Shown here piece after piece: positions 1 through 19,480 of a DNA stretch of 64,000 nt. The notes beneath the pieces were generated by a model that worked only from the letters and a program-made list of their open reading frames with translations, searched no databases and was not told the DNA's origin. The stretch lies in NCBI GenBank assembly GCA_943735955.1, contig OX030967.1, positions 124,001-188,000 of the forward strand, read 5' to 3'. Numbering within the stretch: position 1 is the stretch's first letter; every line of letters starts with the position of its first letter. The translations under genes and the position numbers were made by a program. The DNA is from Piscicola geometra. Taxonomy: Eukaryota; Annelida; Clitellata; Hirudinida; Piscicolidae.

Positions 1-1310
1 CATATATTGCATATTTTCATGTATTGCATATTTACATATATTGCATATTTACATATATTGCATATTTACATATATTGCATCTTTACATATATTGCATATT
101 TAAATATATTGCATATTTACATATTTTGCATATTAACATATATTGCATATTTACACATATTGCATATTTACATATATTGCATATTTACATATATTGCATA
201 TTTACATATATTGCATATTTAGATATATTGCATATTTACATATATTGCATGTTTACATATATTGCATATTTACATATATTGCATATTTACATATATTGCA
301 TATTTACATATATTGCATATTTACATATATTGCATATTTACATATATTGCATATTTACATATATTGCATAATTACATATATTGCATATTTACGTATATTG
401 CATATTTACATATATTGCATATTTACATATATTGCATATTTACATATATTGCATATTTACATATATTGCATATTTACATATATTGCATATTTACATATAT
501 TGCATATTTACATATATTGCATCTTTACATATATTGCATATTTACATATATTGCATATTTACATATATTGCATATTTACATATATTGCATATTTACATAT
601 ATTGCATAATTACATATATTGCATATTTACGTATATTGCATATTTACATATATTGCATATTTACATATATTGCATATTTACATATATTGCATATTTACAT
701 ATATTGCATAGTTACATATATTGCATATTTACATATCTTGCATATTTACATATCTTGCATATTTACATATCTTGCATATTTACATATATTGCATATTTAC
801 ATATATTGCATAATTACATATATTGCATATTTACGTATATTGCATATTTACATATATTGCATGTTTACATATATTGCATATTTACATATATTGCATATTT
901 TCATATATTGCATATTTACATCTATTGAATATTTACATATATTGCATATTTACATATATTGCATATTTTCATGTATTGCATATTTACATATATTGCATAT
1001 TTACATATATTGCATATTTACATATATTGCATCTTTACATATATTGCATATTTAAATATATTGCATATTTACATATTTTGCATATTAACATATATTGCAT
1101 ATTTACACATATTGCATATTTACATATATTGCATATTTACATATATTGCATATTTACATATATTGCATATTTAGATATATTGCATATTTACATATATTGC
1201 ATGTTTACATATATTGCATATTTACATATATTGCATATTTACATATATTGCATATTTACATATATTGCATATTTACATATATTGCATATTTACACATATT
1301 GCATATTTAC
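1..1310 (+). repeat. 952-bp-spaced satellite duplication
   Basis: The variant pattern from position 1 to about 330 recurs from 953 to about 1,300. Both copies carry the same series: TTTTCATGT, TTTAAATAT, TACATATTTTGC, ATTAACAT, TTACACAT, TTTAGATAT and CATGTTTAC. The spacing is exactly 952 bp, or 56 units. The patterns diverge after about 330 bp, so this is a partial duplication, or one later overwritten by further exchange. Confidence 0.85.
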
Positions 1311-4300
1311 ATATATTGCATATTTACATATATTGCATATTTACATATATTGCATATTTACATATATTGCATATTTACATATATTGCATATTTACATATA
1401 TTGCATATTTACATATGTTGCATATTTACATAAATTGCATATTTTCATATATTGCATATTTACATCTATTGCATATTTACATATATTGCATATTTACATA
1501 TATTGCATATTTTCATATATTGCATATTTACATATATTGCATATTTACATATATTGCATATTTACATATATTGCATATTTACATATATTGCATATTTACA
1601 TATGTTGCATATTTACATAAATTGCATATTTTCATATATTGCATATTTACATCTATTGCATATTTACATATATTGCATATTTACATATATTGCATATTTT
1701 CATATATTGCATATTTACATATATTGCATATTTACATATATTGCATATTTACATATATTGCATATTTACATATATTGCATATTTTCATATATTGCATGTT
1801 TACATATATTGCATATTTACATATATTGCATATTTTCATATATTGCATATTTTCATATATTGCATATTTACATCTATTGCATATTTACATATATTGCATA
1901 TTTACATATGTTGCATATTTACATAAATTGCATATTTTCATATATTGCATATTCACATATATTGCTTATTACATAAATTGCATATTCACATATATTGCAT
2001 ATTTACATATATTGCATATTTACATATATTGCATATTTACATATATTGCATATTTACATATATTGCTTATTACATAAATTGCATATTCACATATATTGCA
2101 TATTTACATATATTGCATATTTACATATATTGCATATTTACATATATTGCATCTTTACATATATTGCATATTTACATATATTGCATATTTACATATATTG
2201 CATATTTACATATATTGCATATTTACATATATTGCATAGTTACATATATTGCATATTTACGTATATTGCATATTTACATATATTGCATATTTACATATAT
2301 TGCATATTTACATATATTGCATATTTACATATTTTGCATATTTACATATATTGCATATTTACACATATTGCATATTTACATATATTGCATATTTACATAT
2401 ATTGCATATTTACATATATTGCATAGTTACATATATTGCATATTTACGTATATTGCATATTCACATATATTGCATATTTACATATATTGCATATTTACAT
2501 ATATTGCATATTTACATATATTGCATCTTTACATATAATGCATATTTACATATATTGCATATTTACATATATTGCATATTTACATATATTGCATATTTAC
2601 ATATATTGCATATTTACATAAATTGCATATTTTCATATATTGCATATTCACATCTATTGCATATTTACTTATATTGCATATTTACATATATTGCATATTT
2701 ACATATATTGCATATTTACATATATTGCATATTTACATATATTGCTTATTACATAAATTGCATATTCACATATATTGCATATTTACATATATTGCATATT
2801 TACATATATTGCATATTTACATATATTGCATCTTTACATATATTGCATATTTACATATATTGCATATTTACATATATTGCATATTTACATATATTGCATA
2901 TTTACATATATTGCATAGTTACATATATTGCATATTTACGTATATTGCATATTTACATATATTGCATATTTACATATATTGCATATTTACATATATTGCA
3001 TATTTACATATTTTGCATATTTACATATCTTGCATATTTACATATCTTGCATATTTACATATATTGCATATTTACATATATTGCATAATTACATATATTG
3101 CATATTTACGTATATTGCACATTTACATATATTGCATATTTACATATATTGCATATTTACATATATTGCATATTTTCATATATTGCATATTTACATCTAT
3201 TGAATATTTACATATATTGCATATTTACATATATTGCATATTTTCATATATTGCAGTTTTACATATATTGCATATTTACATATATTGCATATTTACATAT
3301 ATTGCATCTTTACATATATTGCATATTTACATATATTGCATATTTACATATATTGCATATTTACATATCTTGCATATTTACATATCTTGCATATTTACAT
3401 ATATTGCATATTTACATATATTGCATATTTACATATTTTGCATATTTACATATAGTGCATATATTCATATATTGCATATTTACATATATTGCATATTTAC
3501 ATATATTGCATATTTACATATATTGCATATTAACATATATTGCATATTTACACATATTGCATATTTACATATATTGCATATTAACATATATTGCATATTT
3601 ACATATCTTGCATATTTACGTATCTTGCATATTTACATATATTGCATATTTACATATATTGCATAATTACATATATTGCATGTTTACGTATATTGCATAT
3701 TTACATATATTGCATATTTACATGTATTGCATATTTACATTTATTGCATATTTATATATATTGCATATTTACATATATTGCATATTTACATACATTGCAT
3801 ATTTACATATATTGCATATTTACATACATTGCATATTTACATATATTGCATATTTACATATATTGCATATTTACATATATTGCATATTTACATATATTGC
3901 ATCTTTACATATATTGCATATTTACATATATTGCATATTTACATATATTGCATATTTACATATATTGCATATTTACATAAATTGCATAGTTACATATATT
4001 GCATATTTACGTATATTGAATATTTACATATATTGCATATTTACATATACTGCATATTTACATATATTGCATATTTACATATTTTGCATATTTACATATC
4101 TTGCATATTTACATATCTTGCATATTTACATATATTGCATATTTACATATCTTGCATATTTACATATATTGCATATTTACATATATTGCATAATTACATA
4201 TATTGCATATTTACATATATTGCATATTTTCATATATTGCATATTTACATCTATTGAATATTTACATATATTGCATATTTACGTATATTGCATATTTACA

Positions 4301-7300
4301 TATATTGCATATTTACATATATTGCATATTTACATATATTGCATATTTACATATATTGCATATTTACATATATTGCATATTTACATATATTGCATATTTA
4401 CATATCTTGCATATTTACATATCTTGCATATTTACATATCTTGCATATTTACATATATTGCATATTTACATGTATTGCATATTTACATTTATTGCATATT
4501 TATACATATTGCATATTTACATATATTGCATATTTACATACATTGCATATTTACATATATTGCATATTTACATATATTGCATATTTACATATATTGCATA
4601 TTTACATATATTGCATATTTACATATATTGCATATTTACATATATTGCATCTTTACATATATTGCATATTTACATATATTGCATATTTACATATATTGCA
4701 TATTTACATATATTGCATATTTACATAAATTGCATAGTTACATATATTGCATATTTACGTATATTGAATATTTATATATATTGCATATTTACATATACTG
4801 CATATTTACATATATTGCATATTTAGATATATTGCATATTTACATATATTGCATGTTTACATATATTGCATATTTACATATATTGCATATTTACATATAT
4901 TGCATATTTACATATATTGCATATTTACATATATTGCATATTTACACATATTGCATATTTACATATATTGCATATTTACATATATTGCATATTTACATAT
5001 ATTGCATATTTACATATATTGCATATTTACATATATTGCATATTTACATATATTGCATATTTACATATGTTGCATATTTACATAAATTGCATATTTTCAT
5101 ATATTGCATATTTACATCTATTGCATATTTACATATATTGCATATTTACATATATTGCATATTTTCATATATTGCATATTTACATATATTGCATATTTAC
5201 ATATATTGCATATTTACATATATTGCATATTTACATATATTGCATATTTTCATATATTGCATGTTTACATATATTGCATATTTACATATATTGCATATTT
5301 TCATATATTGCATATTTTCATATATTGCATATTTACATCTATTGCATATTTACATATATTGCATATTTACATATGTTGCATATTTACATAAATTGCATAT
5401 TTTCATATATTGCATATTCACATCTATTGCATATTTACTTATATTGCATATTTACATATATTGCATATTTACATATATTGCATATTTACATATATTGCAT
5501 ATTTACATATATTGCTTATTACATAAATTGCATATTCACATATATTGCATATTTACATATATTGCATATTTACATATATTGCATATTTACATATATTGCA
5601 TATTTACATATATTGCATATTTACACATATTGCATATTTACATATATTGCATATTTACATATATTGCATATTTACATATATTGCATATTTACATATATTG
5701 CATATTTACATATATTGCATATTTACATATATTGCATATTTACATATGTTGCATATTTACATAAATTGCATATTTTCATATATTGCATATTTACATCTAT
5801 TGCATATTTACATATATTGCATATTTACATATATTGCATATTTTCATATATTGCATATTTACATATATTGCATATTTACATATATTGCATATTTACATAT
5901 ATTGCATATTTACATATATTGCATATTTTCATATATTGCATGTTTACATATATTGCATATTTACATATATTGCATTATTTCATATATTGCATATTTTCAT
6001 ATATTGCATATTTACATCTATTGCATATTTACCTATATTGCATATTTACATATGTTGGCTATTTACATAAATTGCATATTTTCATATATTGCATATTCAC
6101 ATCTATTGCATATTTACTTATATTGCATATTTACATATATTGCATATTTACATATATTGCATATTTACATATATTGCATATTTACATATATTGCTTATTA
6201 CATAAATTGCATATTCACATATATTGCATATTTACATATATTGCATATTTACATATATTGCATATTTACATATATTGCATCTTTACATATATTGCATATT
6301 TACATATATTGCATATTTACATATATTGCATATTTACATATATTGCATATTTACATATATTGCATAGTTACATATATTGCATATTTACGTATATTGCATA
6401 TTTACATATATTGCATATTTACATATATTGCATATTTACATATATTGCATATTTACATATTTTGCATATTTACATATCTTGCATATTTACATATCTTGCA
6501 TATTTACATATATTCCATATTTACATATATTGCATAATTACATATATTGCATATTTACGTATATTGCATATTTACATATATTGCATATTTACATATATTG
6601 CATATTTACATATATTGCATATTTTCATATATTGCATATTTACATCTATTGAATATTTACATATATTGCATATTTACATATATTGCATATTTTCATATAT
6701 TGCAGTTTTACATATATTGCATATTTACATATATTGCATATTTACATATATTGCATCTTTACATATATTGCATATTTACATATATTGCATCTTTACATAT
6801 ATTGCATATTTACATATCTTGCATATTTACATATCTTGCATATTTACATATATTGCATATTTACATATATTGCATATTTACATATTTTGCATATTTACGT
6901 ATATTGCATATTTACATATATTGCATATTTACATATATTGCATATTTACATATATTGCATATTTACATATTTTGCATATTTACATATCTTGCATATTTAC
7001 ATATCTTGCATATTTACATATATTGCATATTTACATATATTGCATAATTACATATATTGCATATTTACGTATATTGCATATTTACATATATTGCATATTT
7101 ACATATATTGCATATTTACATATATTGCATATTTTCATATATTGCATATTTACATATATTGCATATATACATATATTGCATATTTACATATATTGCATCT
7201 TTACATATATTGCATATTTACATATATTGCATATTTACATGTATTGCATATTTACATATCTTGCAAATTTACATATCTTGCATATTTACATATATTGCAT

Positions 7301-10300
7301 ATTTACATATATTGTATATTTACATATTTTGCATATTTACATATAGTGCATATATATTCATATATTGCATATTTACATATATTGCATATTTACATATATT
7401 GCATATTAAAATATATTGCATATTAACATATATTGCATATTTACACATATTGCATATTTACATATATTGCATATTTACATATATTGCATATTTACATATA
7501 TTGCATATTTAGATATATTGCATATTTACATATATTGCATATTTACATATATTGCATATTTTCATATATTGCATATTTACATATCTTGCATATTTACATA
7601 TATTGCATATTTACATATATTGCATATTTACATTCATTGCATATTTACATATATTGCATATTTACATATATTGCATATTTACATATATTGCATATTTACA
7701 TATATTGCATATTTACATATATTGCATATTTACATATATTGCATATTTACATATATTGCGTATTTACATATATTGCATATTTACATATATTGCTTTTTAC
7801 ATAAATTGCATATTTACATATATTGCATATTTACATATATTGCATATTTACATATATTGCATATTTACATATATTGCATATTTACATGTATTGCATATTT
7901 ACTTATATTGCATATTTACATATATTGCATATTTACATATATTGCATATTTACATATATTGCATACTTACATATATTGCATATTTACATATATTGCATAT
8001 TTACATATATTGCATATTTACATATATTGCATATTTACATATATTGCATATTTACATATATTGCATATTTACATATATTGCATATTTACATATATTGCAT
8101 ATTTACATATATTGCTTATTACATAAATTGCATATTCACATATATTGCATATTTACATATATTGCATATTTACATATATTGCATATTTACATGTATTGCA
8201 TCTTTACATATTTTGCATATTTACATATATTGCATATTTACATATATTGCATATTTACATATATTGCATATTTACATATATTGCATAATTACATATATTG
8301 CATATTTACGTATATTGCATATTTACATATATTGCATATTTACATATATTGCATATTTACATATATTGCATATTTACATATATTGCATATTTACATATAT
8401 TGCATATTTACATATCTTGCATATTTACATATATTGCATATTTACATATATTGCATAATTACATATATTGCATATTTACGTATATTGCATATTTACATAT
8501 ATTGCATATTTACATATATTGCATATTTACATATATTGCATATTTTCATATATTGCATATTTACATCTATTGAATATTTACATATATTGCATATTTACAT
8601 ATATTGCATATTTTCATATATTGCATATTTACATATATTGCATATATACATATATTGCATATTTACATATATTGCATCTTTACATATATTGCATATTTAC
8701 ATATATTGCATATTTACATGTATTGCATATTTACATATCTTGCAAATTTACATATCTTGCATATTTACATATATTGCATATTTACATATATTGTATATTA
8801 ACATATTTTGCATATTTACATATAGTGCATATATATTCATATATTGCATATTTACATATATTGCATATTTACATATATTGCATATTAAAATATATTGCAT
8901 ATTAACATATATTGCATATTTACACATATTGCATATTTACATATATTGCATATTTACATATATTGCATATTTACATATATTGCATATTTAGATATATTGC
9001 ATATTTACATATATTGCATATTTACATGTATTGCATATTTACATATCTTGCATATTTACATATCTTGCATATTTACATATATTGCATATTTACATATATT
9101 GCATATTTACATATATTGCATATTTACATATATTGCATATTTACATATATTGCATATTTACATATATTGCATATTTACATATATTGCGTATTTACATATA
9201 TTGCATATTTACATATATAGCATATTTACATATATTGCGTATTTACATATATTGCATATTTACATATATTGCTTTTTACATAAATTGCATATTCACATAT
9301 ATTGCATATTTACATATATTGCATATTTACATATATTGCATATTTACATATATTGCATATTTACATATCTTGCATATTTACATATATTGCATATTTACAT
9401 ATATTGCATATTTACATATATTGCATATTTTCATATATTGCATATTTACATATATTGCATTTTTACATATATTGCATATTTACATATATTGCATATTTAC
9501 ATATATTGCATATTTACATATATTGCATATTTACATATATTGCATATTTTCATATATTGCATATTTACATCTATTGAATATTTACATATATTGCATATTT
9601 ACATATATTGCATATTTACATATATTGCATATTTACATATATTGCATATATACATATATTGCATATTTACATATATTGCATCTTTACATATATTGCATAT
9701 TTACATATATTGCATATTTACATGTATTGCATATTTACATATCTTGCAAATTTACATATCTTGCATATTTACATATATTGCATATTTACATATATTGTAT
9801 ATTTACATATATTGCATATTTACATATAGTGCATATATTCATATATTGCATATTTACATATATTGCATATTTACATATATTGCATATTAAAATATATTGC
9901 ATATTAACATATATTGCATATTTACACATATTGCATATTTACATATATTGCATATTTACATATATTGCATATTTACATATTTTGCATATTTACATATATT
10001 GCATATTTACATATATTGCATATTTACATATATTGCATATTTACATATATTGCATATTTACATATATTGCATATTTACATATATTGCATATTTACATATA
10101 TTGCTTATTACATAAATTGCATATTCACATATATTGCATATTTACATATATTGCATATTTACATATATTGCATATTTACATGTATTGCATCTTTACATAT
10201 TTTGCATATTTACATATATTGCATATTTACATATATTGCATATTTACATATATTGCATATTTACATATATTGCATAATTACATATATTGCATATTTACGT

Positions 10301-11290
10301 ATATTGCATATTTACATATATTGCATATTTACATATATTGCATATTTACATATATTGCATATTTACATATATTGCATATTTACATATCTTGCATATTTAC
10401 ATATCTTGCATATTTACATATATTGCATATTTACATATATTGCATAATTACATATATTGCATATTTACGTATATTGCATATTTACATATATTGCATATTT
10501 ACATATATTGCATATTTACATATATTGCATATTTTCATATATTGCATATTTACATGTATTGCATATTTACATATCTTGCAAATTTACATATCTTGCATAT
10601 TTACATATATTGCATATTTACATATATTGTATATTTACATATTTTGCATATTTACATATAGTGCATATATATTCATATATTGCATATTTACATATATTGC
10701 ATATTTACATATATTGCATATTTACATATATTGCATATTTACATATATTGCATATTTACATATATTGCATATTTTCATATATTGCATATTCACATCTATT
10801 GAATATTTACATATATTGCATATTTACATATATTGCATTTTTTCATATATTGCATATTTACATATATTGCATATTTACATATATTGCATATTTACATATA
10901 TTGCATCTTTACATATATTGCATATTTACATATATTGCATATTTACATATATTGCATATTAACATATATTGCATATTTACACATATTGCATATTTACATA
11001 TATTGCATATTTACATATATTGCTTATTACATAAATTGCATATTCACATATATTGCATATTTACATATATTGCATATTTACATATATTGCATATTTACAT
11101 ATATTGCATATTTACATATATTGCATATTTACACATATTGCATATTTACATATATTGCATATTTACATATATTGCATATTTACATATATTGCATATTTAC
11201 ATATATTGCATATTTACATATATTGCATATTTACATATATTGCATATTTACATATGTTGCATATTTACATAAATTGCATATTTTCATATA

Positions 11291-12100
11291 TTGCATATTT
11301 ACATCTATTGCATATTTACATATATTGCATATTTACATATATTGCATATTTTCATATATTGCATATTTACATATATTGCATATTTACATATATTGCATAT
11401 TTACATATATTGCATATTTACATATATTGCATATTTTCATATATTGCATGTTTACATATATTGCATATTTACATATATTGCATTATTTCATATATTGCAT
11501 ATTTTCATATATTGCATATTTACATCTATTGCATATTTACATATATTGCATATTTACATATGTTGCATATTTACATAAATTGCATATTTTCATATATTGC
11601 ATATTCACATCTATTGCATATTTACATATATTGCATATTTACATATGTTGCATATTTACATAAATTGCATATTTTCATATATTGCATATTCACATCTATT
11701 GCATATTTACATATATTGCATATTTACATATATTGCATATTTACATATATTGCATATTTACATATGTTGCATATTTACATAAATTGCATATTTTCATATA
11801 TTGCATATTTACATCTATTGCATATTTACATATATTGCATATTTACATATATTGCATATTTTCATATATTGCATATTTACATATATTGCATATTTACATA
11901 TATTGCATATTTACATATGTTGCATATTTACATATATTGCATATTTTCATATATTGCATGTTTACATATATTGCATATTTACATATATTGCATTATTTCA
12001 TATATTGCATATTTTCATATATTGCATATTTACATCTATTGCATATTTACATATATTGCATATTTACATATGTTGCATATTTACATAAATTGCATATTTT
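11291..12100 (+). repeat. 510-bp-spaced satellite duplication
   Basis: The series of variant units beginning at 11,291 (TTTACATCT, TTTTC, CATGTTTAC, the transposed CATTATTTC, then TATGTTGC and ATAAATTGC) recurs from 11,801 with only a few base changes. The spacing is 510 bp, exactly 30 units. A related, more diverged series lies at 1,639, 5,104 and 5,783. Confidence 0.8.
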
Positions 12101-13339
12101 CATATATTGCATATTCACATCTATTGCATATTTACTTATATTGCATATTTACATATATTGCATATTTACATATATTGCATATTTACATATATTGCATATT
12201 TACATATATTGCTTATTACATAAATTGCATATTCACATATATTGCATATTTACATATATTGCATATTTACATATATTGCATATTTACATATATTGCATAT
12301 TTACATCTATTGCATATTTACATATACTGCATATTTACATATATTGCATATTTTCATATATTGCATATTTACATATATTGCATATTTACATATATTGTAT
12401 ATTTACATATATTGCATATTTACATATATTGTTTATTTACATATATTGCATATTTACATATATTGCATATTTACATATATTGCATATTTACATATATTGC
12501 ATATTTACATATATTGCATATTTACATATATTGCATATTTACCTATATTGCATATTTACATATATTGCATATTTACATATATTGCATATTTACATATACT
12601 GCATCTTTACATATATTGCATATTTACATATATTGCATATTTACATATATTGCATATTTACATATATTGCATATTTACATATATTGCATATTTACATATA
12701 TTGCATATTTACATATTGCATATTTACATATATTGCATATTTACATATATTGCATATTTACATATATTGCATATATTCATATATTGCATATTTACATATA
12801 TTGCATATTTACATATATTGCATATTTACATATATTGCATATTAACATATATTGCATATTTACACATATTGCATATTTACATATATTGCATATTTATATA
12901 TATTGCATATTTACATATATTGCATATTTAGATATATTGCATATTTACATATATTGCATATTTACATATATCGCATATTTACATATTTTGCATATTTACA
13001 TATATTGCATATTTACATATATTGCATATTTACATATATTGCATATTTACATATATTGCATATTTACATATATCGCATATTTACATATTTTGCATATTTA
13101 CATATATTGCATATTTACATATATTGCATATTTACATATATTGCATACTTACATATATTGCATATTTACATATATTGCATATTTACATATATTGCATATT
13201 TACATATATTGCATATTTACATATATTGCATATTTACATATATTGCATATTTACATATATTGCATATTTACATATATTGCATATTTACATATATTGCATA
13301 TTTACATATATTGCATATTTACATATATTGCATATTTAC

Positions 13340-14350
13340 TTATATTGCATAGTTGCATATATTGCATATTTATATATATTGCATATTTAAATTCTATTGC
13401 ATATTTACACACATGGCATATTTACATATATTGCATATTTACATATATTGCATATTTACATATATTGCATATTTACATATATTGCCTATTTACATATATT
13501 GCATATTTACATATGTTGCATATTTACATATATTGCATATTTTCATATATTGCATATTTACATATATTGCATATTTACATATATTGCAGATTTACATATA
13601 TTGCATATTTACATATATTGCATATTTACATATATTGCATATTTACATATATTGCATATTTACATATATTGCATATTTACATATATTGCATATTTTCATA
13701 TATTGCATATTTACATATATTGCATATTTACATATATTGCATTTTTACATATATTGCATATTTACATATATTGCATATTTACATATATTGCATATTTACA
13801 TATATTGCATATTTACATATATTGCATATTTACATATATTGCATATTTACATATATTGCATATTTACTTATATTGCATAGTTGCATATATTGCATATTTA
13901 TATATATTGCATATTTAAATTCTATTGCATATTTACACACATTGCATATTTACATATATTGCATATTTACATATATTGCATATTTACATATATTGCATAT
14001 TTACATATATTGCCTATTTACATATATTGCATATTTACATATGTTGCATATTTACATATATTGCATATTTTCATATATTGCATATTTACATATATTGCAT
14101 ATTTACATATATTGCAGATTTACATATATTGCATATTTACATATATTGCATATTTACATATATTGCATATTTACATATATTGCATATTTACATATATTGC
14201 ATATTTACATATATTGCATATTTTCATATATTGCATATTTACATATATTGCATATTTACATATATTGCATTTTTACATATATTGCATATTTACATATATT
14301 GCATATTTACATATATTGCATATTTACATATATTGCATATTTACATATTG
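13340..14350 (+). repeat. 528-bp tandem satellite block with 18-bp marker unit
   Basis: Two adjacent copies, from about 13,353 and about 13,881, start with a distinctive cluster: CATAGTTGCATATATT, a TTTATATATATT unit, the 18-bp unit GCATATTTAAATTCTATT, and a TTTACACACAT unit. The spacing is 528 bp, that is 31 units plus the one extra base of the 18-bp unit. The same cluster reappears near 17,976, 21,730 and 24,245, so it tracks a block copied to at least five places. The first copy has CATGGC where the others have CATTGC. Confidence 0.85.
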
Positions 14351-17300
14351 CATATTTACATATATTGCATATTTACATATATTGCATATTTACATATATT
14401 GCATATATTCATATATTGCATATTTACATATATTGCATATTTACATATATTGCATATTTACATATATTGCATATTAACATATATTGCATATTTACACATA
14501 TTGCATATTTACATATATTGCATATTTATATATATTGCATATTTACATATATTGCATATTTAGATATATTGCATATTTACATATATTGCATATTTACATA
14601 TATTGCATATTTACATATATTGCATATTTACATATATTGCATATTTTCATATATTGCATATTTACATATATTGCATATTTACATATATTGCATTTTTACA
14701 TATATTGCATATTTACATATATTGCATATTTACATATATTGCATATTTACATATATCGCATATTTACATATTTTGCATATTTACATATATTGCATATTTA
14801 CATATATTGCATATTTACATATATTGCATACTTACATATATTGCATATTTACATATATTGCATATTTACATATATTGCATATTTACATATATTGCATATT
14901 TACATATATTGCATAATTACATATATTGCATATTTACGTATATTGCATATTTACATATATTGCATATTTACATATATTGCATATTTACATATATTGCATA
15001 TTTACATATATTGCATATTTACATATCTTGCATATTTACATATCTTGCATATTTACATATATTGCATATTTACATATATTGCATAATTACATATATTGCA
15101 TATTTACGTATATTGCATATTTACATATATTGCATATTTACATATATTGCATATTTACATATATTGCATATTTTCATATATTGCATATTTACATCTATTG
15201 AATATTTACATATATTGCATATTTACATATATTGCATATTTTCATATATTGCATATTTACATATATTGCATATATACATATATTGCATATTTACATATAT
15301 TGCATCTTTACATATATTGCATATTTACATATATTGCATATTTACATATATTGCATATTTACATATTTTGCATATTTACATATATTGCATATTTACATAT
15401 ATTGCATATTTACATATATTGCATATTTACATATATTGCATATTTACATATATTGCATATTTACATATATTGCTTATTACATAAATTGCATATTCACATA
15501 TATTGCATATTTACATATATTGCATATTTACATATATTGCATATTTACATGTATTGCATCTTTACATATTTTGCATATTTACATATATTGCATATTTACA
15601 TATATTGCATATTTACATATATTGCATATTTACATATATTGCATAATTACATATATTGCATATTTACGTATATTGCATATTTACATATATTGCATATTTA
15701 CATATATTGCATATTTACATATATTGCATATTTACATATATTGCATATTTACATATCTTGCATATTTACATATCTTGCATATTTACATATATTGCATATT
15801 TACATATATTGCATAATTACATATATTGCATATTTACGTATATTGCATATTTACATATATTGCATATTTACATATATTGCATATTTACATATATTGCATA
15901 TTTTCATATATTGCATATTTACATGTATTGCATATTTACATATCTTGCAAATTTACATATCTTGCATATTTACACATATTGCATATTCACATATATTGCA
16001 TATTTACGTATACTGCATATTTACATATATTGCAAATTTACATATCTTGCATATTTACACATATTGCATATTCACATATATTGCATATTTACGTATACTG
16101 CATATTTACATATATTGCATATTTAGATATATTGCATATTTACACATATTGCATATTCACATATATTGCATATTTACGTATACTGCATATTTAGATATCT
16201 TGCATATTTACATATATTGCATATTTACACATATTGCATATTCACATATATTGCATATTTACGTATACTGCATATTTACATATATTGCATATTTAGATAT
16301 ATTGCATATTTACATATATTGCATGTTTACATATATTGCATATTTACATATATTGCATATTTACATATATTGCATATTTACATATATTGCATATTCACAT
16401 ATATTGCATATTTACATATATTGTATATTTACATATTTTGCATATTTACATATAGTGCATATATATTCATATATTGCATATTTACATATATTGCATATTT
16501 ACATATATTGCATATTTTCATATATTGCATATTCACATCTATTGAATATTTACATATATTGCATATTTACATATATTGCATTTTTTCATATATTGCATAT
16601 TTACATATATTGCATATTTACATATATTGCATATTTACATATATTGCATCTTTACATATATTGCATATTTACATATATTGCATATTTACATATATTGCAT
16701 ATTAACATATATTGCATATTTACACATATTGCATATTTACATATATTGCATATTTACATATATTGCTTATTACATAAATTGCATATTCACATATATTGCA
16801 TATTTACATATATTGCATATTTACATATATTGCATATTTACATATATTGCATATTTACATATATTGCATATTTACACATATTGCATATTTACATATATTG
16901 CATATTTACATATATTGCATATTTACATATATTGCATCTTTACATATATTGCATATTTACATATATTGCATATTTACATATATTGCATATTTACATATGT
17001 TGCATATTTACATAAATTGCATATTTTCATATATTGCATATTTACATCTATTGCATATTTACATATATTGCATATTTACATATATTGCATATTTTCATAT
17101 ATTGCATATTTACATATATTGCATATTTACATATATTGCATATTTACATATATTGCATATTTACATATATTGCATATTTTCATATATTGCATATTTACAT
17201 ATATTGCTTATTACATAAATTGCATATTCACATATATTGCATATTTACATATATTGCATATTTACATATATTGCATATTTACATATATTGCATATTTACA

Positions 17301-18578
17301 TATATTGCATATTTACACATATTGCATATTTACATATATTGCATATTTACATATATTGCATATTTACATATATTGCATATTTACATATATTGCATATTTA
17401 CATATATTGCATATTTACATATATTGCATATTTACATATGTTGCATATTTACATAAATTGCATATTTTCATATATTGCATATTTACATCTATTGCATATT
17501 TACATATATTGCATATTTACATATATTGCATATTTACATATATTGCATATTTACATATATTGCATATTTACATATATTGTATATTTACATATATTGCATA
17601 TTTACATATATTGTTTATTTACATATATTGCATATTTACATATATTGCATATTTACATATATTGCATATTTACATAAATTGCATATTTACATATATTGCA
17701 TATTTACATATATTGCATATTTACCTATATTGCATATTTACATATATTGCATATTTACATATATTGCATATTTACATATACTGCATCTTTACATATATTG
17801 CATATTTACATATATTGCATATTTACATATATTGCATATTTACATATATTGCATATTTACATATATTGCATATTTACATATATTGCATATTTACATATAT
17901 TGCATATTTACATATATTGCATATTTACATATATTGCATATTTACATATATTGCATATTTACTTATATTGCATAGTTGCATATATTGCATATTTATATAT
18001 ATTGCATATTTAAATTCTATTGCATATTTACACACATTGCATATTTACATATATTGCATATTTACATATATTGCATATTTACATATATTGCATATTTACA
18101 TATATTGCCTATTTACATATATTGCATATTTACATATGTTGCATATTTACATATTTTGCATATTTTCATATATTGCATATTTACATATATTGCATATTTA
18201 CATATATTGCAGATTTACATATATTGCATATTTACATATATTGCATATTTACATATATTGCATATTTACATATATTGCATATTTACATATATTGCATATT
18301 TACATATATTGCATATTTTCATATATTGCATATTTACATATATTGCATATTTACATATATTGCATTTTTACATATATTGCATATTTACATATATTGCATA
18401 TTTACATATATTGCATATTTACATATATTGCATATTTACATATTGCATATTTACATATATTGCATATTTACATATATTGCATATTTACATATATTGCATA
18501 TATTCATATATTGCATATTTACATATATTGCATATTTACATATATTGCATATTTACATATATTGCATATTAACATATA

Positions 18579-19480
18579 TTGCATATTTACACATATTGCA
18601 TATTTACATATATTGCATATTTATATATATTGCATATTTACATATATTGCATATTTAGATATATTGCATATTTACATATATTGCATATTTACATATATCG
18701 CATATTTACATATTTTGCATATTTACATATATTGCATATTTACATATATTGCATATTTACATATATTGCATACTTACATATATTGCATATTTACATATAT
18801 TGCATATTTACATATATTGCCTATTTACATATATTGCATATTTACATATGTTGCATATTTACATATTTTGCATATTTTCATATATTGCATATTTACATAT
18901 ATTGCATATTTACATATATTGCAGATTTACATATATTGCATATTTACATATATTGCATATTTACATATATTGCATATTTACATATATTGCATATTTACAT
19001 ATATTGCATATTTACATATATTGCATATTTTCATATATTGCATATTTACATATATTGCATATTTACATATATTGCATTTTTACATATATTGCATATTTAC
19101 ATATATTGCATATTTACATATATTGCATATTTACATATATTGCATATTTACATATTGCATATTTACATATATTGCATATTTACATATATTGCATATTTAC
19201 ATATATTGCATATATTCATATATTGCATATTTACATATATTGCATATTTACATATATTGCATATTTACATATATTGCATATTAACATATATTGCATATTT
19301 ACACATATTGCATATTTACATATATTGCATATTTATATATATTGCATATTTACATATATTGCATATTTAGATATATTGCATATTTACATATATTGCATAT
19401 TTACATATATCGCATATTTACATATTTTGCATATTTACATATATTGCATATTTACATATATTGCATATTTACATATATTG
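18579..19480 (+). repeat. 712-bp-spaced satellite duplication
   Basis: The pattern beginning at 18,579 (TTACACAT, TTTATATAT, TTTAGATAT, ATATCGC, TATTTTGC, CATACTTAC) recurs at 19,291, a spacing of 712 bp or 42 units minus 2 bp. The 2-bp shortfall matches the 15-bp unit that lies once in each period, at about 18,430 and 19,142. Diverged relatives lie at 12,852, 14,484, 22,316 and 24,848. Confidence 0.8.
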